DNA from: Novosphingobium aureum
Lineage (GTDB): Bacteria > Pseudomonadota > Alphaproteobacteria > Sphingomonadales > Sphingomonadaceae
Length of the DNA stretch: 64,000 nt
Direction: 5' to 3'
Assembly (NCBI RefSeq): GCF_015865035.1
Contig: NZ_JADZGI010000004.1
Location: 124,001 to 188,000, forward strand
The position numbers were made by a program, and so were the translations under genes. Positions 7,982 through 15,552 of the stretch are shown piece after piece; positions within the stretch are counted from its first letter, which is position 1; every line of letters starts with the position of its first letter. The notes under the pieces are model-generated. The model saw nothing but the letters and a program-made list of their open reading frames with translations, was not told the DNA's origin and did no database searches.

Positions 7982-9058
7982 TCAGTCCTCGCCGTTGCCG
8001 ATCTCGATGGGCTTGCCGAGCAGCGTCTTCACGTAGATGCGCTGGACCAGCACGTAGAGGCAGATCGTCAGCGGCGCTGCCAGCAGTACGCCGAGCATGC
8101 CGAACAGCGTGCCCGCGGCGACGACGGCGAAGAGCAAGATCGCGGGCGGAATGTTGACCGCCTGCTTCTGGATCATCGGCTGCAGCAGGTTGCCCTGGAG
8201 CTGCTGCACCACGAGGTAGAGCCCCGCGGTCCACAGCGCGGTCATCGGCGAGACGGTGAGTGCGAGCAGCACGGCCGGGGTCCCGGCGATGACCGGACCG
8301 ATCAGCGGGATGACGTCGAGCAGCCCGGCAATGAGGCCAAGGCCCGCTGCCGAGGGAATGCCGAGCAGTGCAAGGCCGCCCCAGGTCAGGATCGCGACGA
8401 GGATCGAGGAGATCACTTGTCCGCGCATCCAGCCGGTGAGTCCCATCCAGGCATCGTCGAGCGCCGCCTCGGCGACGGCTTCCGCCTTTTCGGGCACGAG
8501 CAGCAGCAGTCCGCGCCGGTAGAGCTGCGGGCTGCCGGCGATGAACAGGGCGCCGGCGATGATCAGCACGAGGTTGGTGAGACCCGTGCCCATCGTCATC
8601 ACATAGCCCCCGGCATTGCCGAGCAGGTCCGAGGAGCCCTTCTTGGCCTGCGCGATCGTCTGCTGGACGGCCGGGCCGATGCCCAGCTCGCCAAGCAGCT
8701 GCTGGAGCCTGTCGACGGCCTTGGGCAGCGCGGCGCGGATCGCGTCGAACTCGCCTGCGAGCTGCGCGCCGAACAGGAACAGCGCTCCGACGAAGACACC
8801 GAGCAGGATCAGCGCTGACAGGGTCAGCGCCAGACCGCGTCCGAGCGGCGTGTGCTTGCCGATGGCAGTGGCGAGAGTGTCGAACACGACGGCGAGCACG
8901 ACAGCGGCGACGACCATGAGCAGGAAGCTCGCCATGGTAACGAGGAGATAGGCGACGCCGACGAGTGCGAGCACGATGACCACGCGCCCGGCAAAGCGGC
9001 CTGCGCCGCGTTCCAGGGTGCTCGCGCCACTGTCCGGCGATTGTGTCTCGTGCTGCAT
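7982..9058 (-). CDS. AI-2E family transporter (YdiK/PerM type)
   Basis: 358 residues from the ATG at 9058, which has GGAAG about seven bases upstream; an upstream in-frame extension to 9211 is less likely because its residues are not membrane-like. The protein has the family's layout: N-terminal helices (about 25-75), a long amphipathic loop (about 105-160), then helices to residue 340. The signature LLDVIPLIGPVIAG lies near residue 245. Members form membrane channels linked to quorum-signal export, Na+/H+ exchange or division-related permeases, so the substrate is open. It overlaps no neighbour and is divergent from gapR. Confidence 0.85.
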   Translation of the reverse strand: MQHETQSPDSGASTLERGAGRFAGRVVIVLALVGVAYLLVTMASFLLMVVAAVVLAVVFDTLATAIGKHTPLGRGLALTLSALILLGVFVGALFLFGAQLAGEFDAIRAALPKAVDRLQQLLGELGIGPAVQQTIAQAKKGSSDLLGNAGGYVMTMGTGLTNLVLIIAGALFIAGSPQLYRRGLLLLVPEKAEAVAEAALDDAWMGLTGWMRGQVISSILVAILTWGGLALLGIPSAAGLGLIAGLLDVIPLIGPVIAGTPAVLLALTVSPMTALWTAGLYLVVQQLQGNLLQPMIQKQAVNIPPAILLFAVVAAGTLFGMLGVLLAAPLTICLYVLVQRIYVKTLLGKPIEIGNGED

Positions 9059-9262
9059 CTCGTGTCTTCCCCTCGGCCCGTGCGCCCCGCAAGGGACTGC
9101 GGCAAGGAAAAGCGGGAGGTGGATCGCTTGTTCCACACGCCGATCGTTCCACGATATCCACAGGCGAAGTCTTTGCCCGAATCTCAAGCTGGCGCTATCA
9201 GCCCCGGCCATTCGTCACACGACACCCGATTCCCGAAATCCAACTTGCGGAGCTGATATCCC

Positions 9263-9499
9263 ATGGCCGAAACCACCGACGATCGCCTGCGCCTCCTGAT
9301 CGAGCGCATCGAGCGCCTCGAAGAGGAAAAGAAGGGCATCTCGGACGACGTCCGCGACGTCTACAACGAGGCCAAGGCGGTCGGCTACGACGTCAAGATC
9401 ATGCGCCAGATCGTGCGCCTGCGTAAGATGAAGCCCGACGACCGTCGCGAGATGGATCTCGTGCTCGAGACCTACCGCAACGCGCTCGGCCTCGACTGA
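9263..9499 (+). CDS. gapR: GapR-type nucleoid-associated protein (DUF2312)
   Basis: 78 residues, full length for the family. It begins with a charged coiled coil (LLIERIERLEEEKKGI) and ends with the conserved DVRDVYNEAKAVGYD, MRQIVRLRKMK and YRNALGLD segments. In Caulobacter GapR binds AT-rich overtwisted DNA ahead of replication and transcription forks and helps topoisomerases. Start ATG at 9263 has GGAG 10 bases upstream. It is a monocistronic gene facing the convergent CPBP protease gene. Confidence 0.95.
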   Translation: MAETTDDRLRLLIERIERLEEEKKGISDDVRDVYNEAKAVGYDVKIMRQIVRLRKMKPDDRREMDLVLETYRNALGLD

Positions 9500-9570
9500 G
9501 CGTTGCCGGTCCGTGCTGGCAGGGGCGCCGTCCCTGTCCGCCCGGACCGCTTGCGTCGCCAGCGGCTGGC

Positions 9571-10299
9571 TCAGCTCCCGGCGACGAGACCGAGCAGGAC
9601 CACCGCGCCATTGGCGCTGGCGTGCTCGATCATCGAGCCGACGAGGCCGATGCGCTGGCGCGTGAAGCCCAGCATGATGCCTGCCCACAGCTGCGGCAGG
9701 ACCAGCAGCAGCGTCGCTGCCGAGACCTGCGCATAGTTCAGCGTGTGCACGCCCGCGAAGACCAGTGCCATGATCCAGTAGATCGCGGGGAACGCACCCG
9801 CGAAGCTGCGCAGCGGGGCGCGTCGGCGCAGGGCCGTCCACCCTGCGACCGCGACAAGGATCACGCCCGCGAGCAGCGCCAGCATGAGCTTGCCGTCGTG
9901 CACCGTCGCTGCCGTCGCGATCGATGCGGCGATGGCGCAGGCGAGCAGCCACAGGGCGCGGGGTCGACCGCTCTGCCAGCCCCGGAACACCAGCTCCTCG
10001 AGCACCGGGGCGATCACAACCACTGCCGGGATCAGCCAGTTGCCCGGGATCTTGCCGAAGGCGTCGGGCGGGGCGAGCCCCATCGATTTCTGCACCATGA
10101 GCGTGAGTGGCAGCAGGCAAAGGATCAGCACTGCCCAGTGCAGCACGCATAGCACGCCCAGCGCCCCCCAGTTCGAGGCACGGGCGAGGCCCGCGGGCTG
10201 CATCAGCCGGGGCCGGGCAAGGAAGCCGAGCAGGTCTCCGAGAATGGTGCGATAGCTGGCGGGCGCGCCGGTGGATCGTGGGTCTTGCTGGCTCGACAT
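9571..10299 (-). CDS. CPBP-family intramembrane glutamic protease
   Basis: 242 residues when started at ATG 10299; an in-frame start at 10350 would add 17 residues and cannot be excluded. About seven membrane segments are predicted. The catalytic motifs of the CAAX-protease/bacteriocin-processing family are visible: EELVFRGW near residue 100, FAGVHTLNY near 190 and the last conserved IEHASANG near 228. Members cleave membrane or prenylated peptides or act in self-immunity; the substrate here is unknown. It is divergent from the YbjQ gene. Confidence 0.82.
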   Translation of the reverse strand: MSSQQDPRSTGAPASYRTILGDLLGFLARPRLMQPAGLARASNWGALGVLCVLHWAVLILCLLPLTLMVQKSMGLAPPDAFGKIPGNWLIPAVVVIAPVLEELVFRGWQSGRPRALWLLACAIAASIATAATVHDGKLMLALLAGVILVAVAGWTALRRRAPLRSFAGAFPAIYWIMALVFAGVHTLNYAQVSAATLLLVLPQLWAGIMLGFTRQRIGLVGSMIEHASANGAVVLLGLVAGS

Positions 10300-10490
10300 G
10301 TCCCGAGGTCTAATCCTGCTACCTTGCCAAAAGCTTGTTCTCGCGGACAATTAGGTGTCTGATTGCCTGCCTGCGTCAAGTGCGAGGCGGCGTTCTTCGC
10401 GTGTTTTCCCGGGGGCACCCGGTATCCCGAGCGGAAAATTTGCGCCGCGCTTCGCGCTGCTTGTCACACTGTATTGTCAGGGAGAGGCTT

Positions 10491-10808
10491 ATGATCACCA
10501 CTACCACCCCGATTGTCGAAGGACGTCCCGCAAAGGAATACCTCGGTGTCGTCACCGGAGAGGTCATCGTCGGGGCAAACCTCGTGCGTGACCTCTTTGC
10601 CAGCATTACCGACATCGTCGGTGGCCGCTCGGGCAAGTACGAACAGGTCCTCCAGCGTGCGCGCAAGGAAGCGCTTGCGGAAATGGAGGAAGAGGCGCTT
10701 CGCCTTGGCGGCAACGCGGTCGTAGGCGTCGACATCGACTACGAAGTGCTTGGCAAGACCGGCTCGATGCTGATGGTGAGCTGCTCGGGCACTGCGGTCG
10801 TGCTGTGA
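10491..10808 (+). CDS. YbjQ/DUF74-family heavy-metal-binding-domain protein
   Basis: 105 residues from the ATG at 10491, preceded by GGAGAGG. The family core is complete: YLGVVTGEVIVGANLVRDLF, a central helix with RKEALAEMEEEALRLGGNAVVGVDIDYE, and the closing MLMVSCSGTAVVL. YbjQ proteins form pentamers; despite the name, metal binding is not well proven. An in-frame upstream extension to 10335 is Arg/Cys-rich and unlike the family, so it is rejected. A hairpin without a T-run follows the stop. Confidence 0.88.
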   Translation: MITTTTPIVEGRPAKEYLGVVTGEVIVGANLVRDLFASITDIVGGRSGKYEQVLQRARKEALAEMEEEALRLGGNAVVGVDIDYEVLGKTGSMLMVSCSGTAVVL

Positions 10809-10818
10809 TTGTCTTGCG

Positions 10819-10845
10819 CTCGTCCTTGGTTTCGCGAAGGACGAG
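10819..10845. terminator. Hairpin between convergent YbjQ and lipoprotein genes
   Basis: CTCGTCCTT (10819-10827) and AAGGACGAG (10837-10845) form a perfect 9-bp stem around a 9-base loop. No T-run follows on either strand, so it may be an RNA 3' stabiliser rather than an intrinsic terminator. Confidence 0.4.
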
Positions 10846-10875
10846 GTATCGCTGAGCCTTGGTCGTAGCCCCCGC

Positions 10876-11961
10876 TCAACCCGGTTCGGGACCGGGGGTG
10901 GGGCCATCGTCTGCGCCGTTGTCTTCGTGATCCGCCTCGTCGCTTGCGTGATCTGGTTCGGGAGTACCTGAAGGCGTCACTTCGGTATCGAGCCGGTTCG
11001 GCAGGGCGATGGGAGGTGTGGCCGGTGCCGTCACGGGTTCGTTCACGCTGACCGGGTTCTGCATCAGGTTCTGGAACCTCTCTTGCTGCAGGGTGCGCAA
11101 GCGGTCCTGCAATTGCAGAAGGCTCGCCTCGGCCTTGTCCTTGAGCAGCGGATCGCCTGCGCGCCGCGTTTCGGATGCGATCTGCATGTTGAGCAGCGTC
11201 TCTGCCTGCCGCAGGTTCATTTCCCGGACGACGGCCGCCATGCCCTCCTGATTGAGCGCTGCGTCGAGCAACAGCTGTACGCCCTTCTCGAAAGAGCAGG
11301 CCTGATGGTATTCGTTCACCAGCCGGACCATGTCGTCGACGGTATAGGTGTCTACCGAATCCATCCGGCGCGCGAGCAGTGACTGCATGAGGCGATTGCG
11401 CTCGGTATCCATCACCTTGGTGATCGCCGGGGCAATCTGGTTCTGGTAGACGTTCGCGTCGATGTTGCTGTGGGTCGCCACCGAAAGCCCGGCCAGGCCG
11501 GCCAGGATCGACTTCGCCCGCTCCCCCGTGACGATGCTGCTGCTCGTGCTGAGACCTGCCGCGAAGAAGTCGAGGATCGAGGAGACGGCGGCCCTGCGAC
11601 CGTAGATACGGCCTTTCTCCTGCGTGCAGATCATGTCGGCGCGCGAGAGCAGGATTGCCTGCAGTCGGTTGCGCGCAGTCTGGCTGCCGAGCGCCTCTGT
11701 ATAGGCGAGTTTTTCTGGTGCTTTCTTTTCCTGTGGCGCATTCTTGCTGCGCACCGTTTTTGGAAAAGTGAAGCAATCGAGATCGAGCGCCAGCTTGTCA
11801 TCGCCCTCGAGCCCTTCGACCAGACAGTCCTGGTTGCCGATGCTCGCCGCTATGGCAGGATTTACTCTGGCCGACCGGCCGACCGTTCCGCAGCCGGATA
11901 GGGCAGAGGCGAGAAGTGCCAGTCCGCACAGTCGCAGTGATGATTGCATAAAGATGCGCAT
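10876..11961 (-). CDS. Uncharacterised lipoprotein
   Basis: 361 residues from the ATG at 11961; a second ATG four codons later is also possible. The N-terminus is a lipoprotein signal with lipobox LSGC (Cys about residue 21), so the protein should be membrane-anchored on the periplasmic side. The mature part has conserved-looking cysteines (NQDCLVEG, LDLDCFTF, ADMICTQ, HQACSF), a small Ala/Gly/Ser hydrophobic patch (GLAGLSVATHS) and long helices rich in Gln/Glu (about 240-305). The last 60 residues are Pro/Asp/Glu-rich and probably disordered. I do not recognise a family. It is divergent from yebC. Confidence 0.75.
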   Translation of the reverse strand: MRIFMQSSLRLCGLALLASALSGCGTVGRSARVNPAIAASIGNQDCLVEGLEGDDKLALDLDCFTFPKTVRSKNAPQEKKAPEKLAYTEALGSQTARNRLQAILLSRADMICTQEKGRIYGRRAAVSSILDFFAAGLSTSSSIVTGERAKSILAGLAGLSVATHSNIDANVYQNQIAPAITKVMDTERNRLMQSLLARRMDSVDTYTVDDMVRLVNEYHQACSFEKGVQLLLDAALNQEGMAAVVREMNLRQAETLLNMQIASETRRAGDPLLKDKAEASLLQLQDRLRTLQQERFQNLMQNPVSVNEPVTAPATPPIALPNRLDTEVTPSGTPEPDHASDEADHEDNGADDGPTPGPEPG

Positions 11962-12278
11962 GAAAAGGCCCCCCGGCTCGATTGCAGCGATGGGGCCAGT
12001 GTTCGTCGTTCGGGCGCGCCTTGCCACTGGAGACTGATCGGTAATGGCATCAAGAAGCGTCCGTCTTGGCTTGAGTGCCTGTCTCAGCGGCAGGCCGCAG
12101 GTCCGAGCGGATGGTAAAGGCGCCAATCGTGGCAGGTGTTGCTCTGGGGCGAAGCCTTGTTGTAAGGGCGCCCGACCAGATTTTTAACGGACTCGCCCCG
12201 TAGCCGCCGCGCATGTGCGTTTATCGCCGTCGCGCACCGGTGATGCACCAGGCGGCGGGCAGACAAGAAGAGCGACCG
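11962..12278. other. 317-base divergent intergenic region, lipoprotein / yebC
   Basis: No ORF with a plausible ribosome site is seen. It should hold both promoters. For yebC, TTGTAA and TTTAAC separated by 17 bases near 12160-12190 is the best but weak sigma-70 candidate. No repeat or RNA motif was recognised. Confidence 0.35.
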
Positions 12279-13043
12279 ATGGCAGGCCATTCCAAATTCA
12301 AGAACATCATGCATCGCAAGGGTGCGCAGGACAAGAAGCGCTCGGCGCAGTTCTCCAAGCTCAGCCGCGAAATCACCGTGGCCGCCAAGATGGGCATGCC
12401 CGACCCCGACATGAACCCGCGCCTGCGCGCTGCGGTCAACGCCGCCAAGGCGCAGTCGATGCCCAAGGACAACATCCAGCGCGCGATCGACAAGGCCTCG
12501 AAGGGCGATGCCGAGAACTACGAGGAAGTGCGCTACGAGGGCTACGGCCCGGGCGGTGTCGCGCTGATCGTCGAGGCACTGACCGACAACCGCAACCGCA
12601 CCGCCACCAACGTGCGCACCGCCTTCTCCAAGAACGGCGGCAACCTCGGCGCTTCTGGCGCGGTCAGCCACGGTTTCGAGCGTCTCGGCCTGATCGAGTA
12701 TCCCGCCTCGGTGGGTGACGAGGACAAGGTTCTCGAGGCCGCGATCGAGGCGGGCGCCGACGATGTCGAGAGCGACATGGGCGATGGCGACGAGAATCCG
12801 GGCGGCCACAGCATCTGGGTCGCTTCCGACGCGCTTCACGAAGTCGCCGCCGAGCTCGAGAAGGTTCTGGGCGAGGCCGAAGGCGTGAAGCTGGCATGGC
12901 GTCCCAACCTCAAGGTCGATGTCGACGAGGGCACCGCGAGCACGCTGCTCAAGCTGGTCGATACGCTCGACGACGACGACGACGTCCAGACTGTCTGGGG
13001 CAACTACGAGATCTCCGACGAGGTCATGGAAAAGCTGGGCTGA
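12279..13043 (+). CDS. yebC: YebC/PmpR-family DNA-binding regulator
   Basis: 254 residues from ATG 12279; the start is fixed by the near-invariant MAGHSKFKNIMHRKGAQD. Other family blocks follow: MGMPDPDMNPRLR, AQSMPKDNIQRAIDKA, YEGYGPGGVALIVE, NRNRTATNVRTAFSKNGGNLG and GAVSH. YebC proteins are cytoplasmic; some members act as transcription regulators and recent work on the family also links them to relief of ribosome stalling. It lies 46 bases upstream of ruvC on the same strand, an arrangement common in many bacteria, and probably starts the operon. Confidence 0.95.
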   Translation: MAGHSKFKNIMHRKGAQDKKRSAQFSKLSREITVAAKMGMPDPDMNPRLRAAVNAAKAQSMPKDNIQRAIDKASKGDAENYEEVRYEGYGPGGVALIVEALTDNRNRTATNVRTAFSKNGGNLGASGAVSHGFERLGLIEYPASVGDEDKVLEAAIEAGADDVESDMGDGDENPGGHSIWVASDALHEVAAELEKVLGEAEGVKLAWRPNLKVDVDEGTASTLLKLVDTLDDDDDVQTVWGNYEISDEVMEKLG

Positions 13044-13089
13044 TACGGTCCTTCCCGAGTTGATCCGATAAGCCGGGGCACTTGGCGCC

Positions 13090-13566
13090 ATGATCATCAT
13101 CGGGCTCGATCCCGGCCTTACCTGCACCGGCTGGGGCGTGGTCGCCAAGAGCGGCAGCCGCCTCAGCCACGTCGCCAACGGGCAGATCCGCACCGACGCC
13201 AAGGCCTGCATGGCCGACCGGCTGGTCGAGCTCGATGCGGCGCTGACCGACGTGATCCTCCATCACCGGCCCGATGCGGGCGCGGTCGAGGAGGTCTTCG
13301 TCAACGTGAACCCGCAATCGACGCTCAAGCTCGGACAGGCACGCGGTGTCGCCATGCTCTCGATCGCGCGCGCCGGGCTGCCGGTGGCGGAGTACTCGAC
13401 CAAGGTCGTCAAGAAGGCGCTGGTCGGTACCGGGGGTGCCGACAAGAAGCAGATCCAGCACATGCTGCGCGTCCTGCTGCCCGGTGTCACGCTGGCGGGC
13501 GAGGATGCCTCCGACGCGCTCGCCGTCGCGATCACCCACGCCAACATGCTGGGCAGCCACCGCTGA
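13090..13566 (+). CDS. ruvC: Crossover junction endodeoxyribonuclease RuvC
   Basis: 158 residues. RuvC is an RNase-H-fold dimeric nuclease that cuts Holliday junctions handed over by RuvAB. The catalytic acids are visible in GLDPGLTCTGWG (Asp 7), GAVEEVFVNVN (Glu about 66) and the C-terminal EDASDALAVAITH. The start ATG at 13090 directly precedes the conserved IIIGLDPG. It follows yebC and precedes a nucleoside deaminase gene; ruvA and ruvB lie downstream on the same strand. Confidence 0.97.
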   Translation: MIIIGLDPGLTCTGWGVVAKSGSRLSHVANGQIRTDAKACMADRLVELDAALTDVILHHRPDAGAVEEVFVNVNPQSTLKLGQARGVAMLSIARAGLPVAEYSTKVVKKALVGTGGADKKQIQHMLRVLLPGVTLAGEDASDALAVAITHANMLGSHR

Positions 13567-13608
13567 ACCTTGCGGGAACGCGCCTGCAAGGCCAGGCGTT
13601 TGCCGCGC

Positions 13609-14133
13609 ATGACCAGATCCGAACCGGGCGCGAAGAGCGTAGATAGCAGCGACGCTGTATGGATGCGCATGGCGCTCGAGCACGCCGTCGCCGAGAAGGG
13701 CACCGACCCTGCCCAGACGCCGATTGGTGCCGTGATCGTGCGTGACGGCGTGCTGCTCGCGCGCGGCGTCAACCTTACCGAGGAGCACCACGATCCCACC
13801 GCCCATGCCGAAGTCGTGGCGATGCGCGCGGCGGGCGAGGCGACCGGCGAGATGCGCTTCGAGGGCGCGACGCTCTACACCACGCTGCAGCCCTGCGGGA
13901 TGTGCACGATGGCCTCGATCTGGGCAGGCATCAGCCGCATCGTCTATGGCGCGGGGCGCGACGACGTCCATGAAATGTACTTCGAGGACCGCCACCTCTC
14001 GACGCTCGATTTCGTCGCCGATGCCTGGAAGGACGACCTGACGCTTGTCGGCGGGGTCCTCGCGCGCGAGTGCGCGCAGCTCTATTTCGGCCCTCACGAC
14101 GCGGTTCCCGAAGAGATGCAGGGCAACGACTGA
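13609..14133 (+). CDS. Cytidine/deoxycytidylate-deaminase-family nucleoside deaminase
   Basis: 174 residues from ATG 13609; an upstream TTG at 13570 is in frame but less likely. The zinc site is clear: TAHAEVVAMRAAG (His and catalytic Glu about residues 64-66) and TLQPCGMCTMASIWAGISRIVYG with the two zinc cysteines. The Pro-Cys-Gly-Met-Cys form and the tail resemble guanine deaminase GuaD-like and related proteins more than TadA, whose tRNA-contact residues I cannot identify. The substrate is therefore open. It sits between ruvC and ruvA on the same strand. Confidence 0.8.
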   Translation: MTRSEPGAKSVDSSDAVWMRMALEHAVAEKGTDPAQTPIGAVIVRDGVLLARGVNLTEEHHDPTAHAEVVAMRAAGEATGEMRFEGATLYTTLQPCGMCTMASIWAGISRIVYGAGRDDVHEMYFEDRHLSTLDFVADAWKDDLTLVGGVLARECAQLYFGPHDAVPEEMQGND

Positions 14134-14200
14134 GCGGCGCGGCGTGGTTGGGGGCGCGCACCGGTGGATCGCGCGCGATAGGGGCTGGCGTGGCGATTTC

Positions 14201-14217
14201 GTTCCTGCCATAGGAAC
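14201..14217 (+). promoter_or_regulatory. Hairpin covering the ruvA ribosome-binding site
   Basis: GTTCCT (14201-14206) can pair with AGGAAC (14212-14217) across a five-base loop. The right arm contains the AGGAA ribosome site that lies six bases before the ruvA ATG. Folding would mask the site; the stem is short, so an effect is only inferred. Confidence 0.35.
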
Positions 14218-14222
14218 AAACC

Positions 14223-14834
14223 ATGATCGCGAAGCTCACCGGACTGCTTGACGACACCGGCCCCGACTGGGCGGTGATCGACGTCAATGGCGTTGGATAC
14301 CTCGTGCACTGCTCGGCGCGCACGCTCGATCACCTCGGCATTCGCGGCGACAAGGTCGTGGTCCATACCGAGATGCAGGTCTCCGAGACCGACCAGCGCC
14401 TGATCGGCTTCACCTCGGCGGCCGAGCGCAACTGGTTCCGGCTGCTGACCGCGGTGCAGGGGGTGGGGTCGAAGGTCGCGCTGGCGATCCTCTCGGTGCT
14501 CTCGACCGAGGAACTCCAGCGCGCCTGCGCGGGCGGAGACAGCGCGATGGTCGCGCGCGCCAATGGCGTTGGCCCCAAGCTCGCGACGCGCATCGTCAAC
14601 GAATTGAAGGACAAGGCGGGCGGGATGCCGGTGGCACCGGGCTCGCCGGCGCTCGGCGCGACGGCCGTTGTGCCCGCAGGCTCGGCCAGCGCGGACGCCG
14701 TCTCGGCGCTCCAGAATCTGGGCTTCAAGCCCGCCGTCGCCAGCGCCGCCGTCGCCCATGCGACGGGCAAGCTGGGCGAGGATGCCGGGCTCAACGATCT
14801 CGTGCGCGTGGCGCTCAAGAAGGCTTCGGGGTGA
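14223..14834 (+). CDS. ruvA: Holliday junction branch migration protein RuvA
   Basis: 203 residues, standard length. RuvA tetramers clamp the four-way junction and load RuvB. Domain I (OB fold) begins MIAKLTGLL and contains DVNGVGYLV; domain II has two helix-hairpin-helix motifs, LLTAVQGVGSKVALAIL (about 80) and ARANGVGPKLATRIVNEL (about 115), that grip DNA. An Ala/Gly/Pro linker leads to domain III (about 155-203), which binds RuvB and contains ALQNLGFKPAVASAAV. The next ORF's best start (14849) is 14 bases after the stop. Confidence 0.97.
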   Translation: MIAKLTGLLDDTGPDWAVIDVNGVGYLVHCSARTLDHLGIRGDKVVVHTEMQVSETDQRLIGFTSAAERNWFRLLTAVQGVGSKVALAILSVLSTEELQRACAGGDSAMVARANGVGPKLATRIVNELKDKAGGMPVAPGSPALGATAVVPAGSASADAVSALQNLGFKPAVASAAVAHATGKLGEDAGLNDLVRVALKKASG

Positions 14835-14848
14835 AGAGGGGATTGACC

Positions 14849-15403
14849 ATGATCGCAAGGTTCGTGACGGCAGCGCTCGCGCTTGGCCTGGTGTCGGGCG
14901 CACCGCTCGCAGCGCAGGACATGTCCGGTTTCAGCAAGGGGCCGGTCTTTACCGAATACGGCGCGGTGGCCCGGGTCGAGTCCGACTTGCCGGTAGGGCC
15001 CGAGACGCACTTCAAGGTCGTCTACAACGTCCACGAAGGTGCCAAGCCCGGCGAAGTGCTGCGCGCCTTCGACACCGCCGCGCGCTTCATCAACATGAAC
15101 GTTGCCGCCGGCGTGCCCGAGAAGAACATCGCGGTTGCCCTCGTCGTGCATGGCAAGGCGGGCTGGGACCTTACCAGTGATGCCGCTTATGCCGCTCACT
15201 TCGATGGCAAGGCCCAGGCCAATGCCAGCGGCAAGCTCGTCGGCCAGTTGCTCGCGCACGGGGTGAAGATCTACATCTGCGGCCAGAGCGCGAAGGCCAT
15301 GGGCATCGACAGGAGCGACCTCATCCCCGGCGTGCAGGTGGCACTGTCTGCGATGGATGCCTTTGCGCTCCTGCAGCAGCAGGGCTACGTGCTGCTGCCG
15401 TGA
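14849..15403 (+). CDS. Secreted DsrE/DsrF-family protein
   Basis: 184 residues from ATG 14849, which has GAGGGGA about eight bases upstream; an overlapping GTG at 14831 is possible but weaker. The N-terminus is a signal peptide ending AQD. The mature protein has a DsrE-like Rossmann layout: HFKVVYNVHEG, RFINMNVAAGVPEKNIAVALVVHG, LLAHGVKIYICGQSAKAMG and a final AFALLQQQGYVLLP. The single Cys in YICGQ sits where periplasmic DsrE-like proteins keep a conserved Cys. These proteins are linked to sulfur or persulfide handling, which is family knowledge and not shown here. The stop overlaps the next start as GTGA. Confidence 0.75.
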   Translation: MIARFVTAALALGLVSGAPLAAQDMSGFSKGPVFTEYGAVARVESDLPVGPETHFKVVYNVHEGAKPGEVLRAFDTAARFINMNVAAGVPEKNIAVALVVHGKAGWDLTSDAAYAAHFDGKAQANASGKLVGQLLAHGVKIYICGQSAKAMGIDRSDLIPGVQVALSAMDAFALLQQQGYVLLP

Positions 15404-15552
15404 AGAAGGCCGGGCTCGCGGCTCTGGTCCTCGCAGGACTGGCCGCTGCGGCCCTTCTCGCCAACTGGCTCATGCGCTGGCTGGCGATCGACAGCTGCCT
15501 CGATGCTTCGGGCGCCTGGGACTACGCAAGGAACGTTTGCCTCTACCGATGA
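15400..15552 (+). CDS. 50-aa membrane-anchored small protein, coupled to ruvB
   Basis: GTG at 15400 overlaps the preceding TGA (GTGA) and the stop at 15550-15552 overlaps the ruvB ATG (ATGA), so it is stitched into the operon by two four-base overlaps. The 50 residues consist of MKKAG, a hydrophobic helix (about 5-27) and a short tail with two cysteines (SCLDASGAWDY and NVCLYR). The spacing of the tail resembles small envelope proteins with a C-x(n)-G-x-W-x(n)-C tail seen in many proteobacteria; function is unknown. Its only evidence is frame, composition and the overlaps. Confidence 0.65.
   Translation: MKKAGLAALVLAGLAAAALLANWLMRWLAIDSCLDASGAWDYARNVCLYR

Noticed and set aside
14201..14217. 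LexA/SOS box upstream of ruvA
   Set aside because: The inverted GTTC-N9-GAAC does not match the alphaproteobacterial direct-repeat box GTTC-N7-GTTC.
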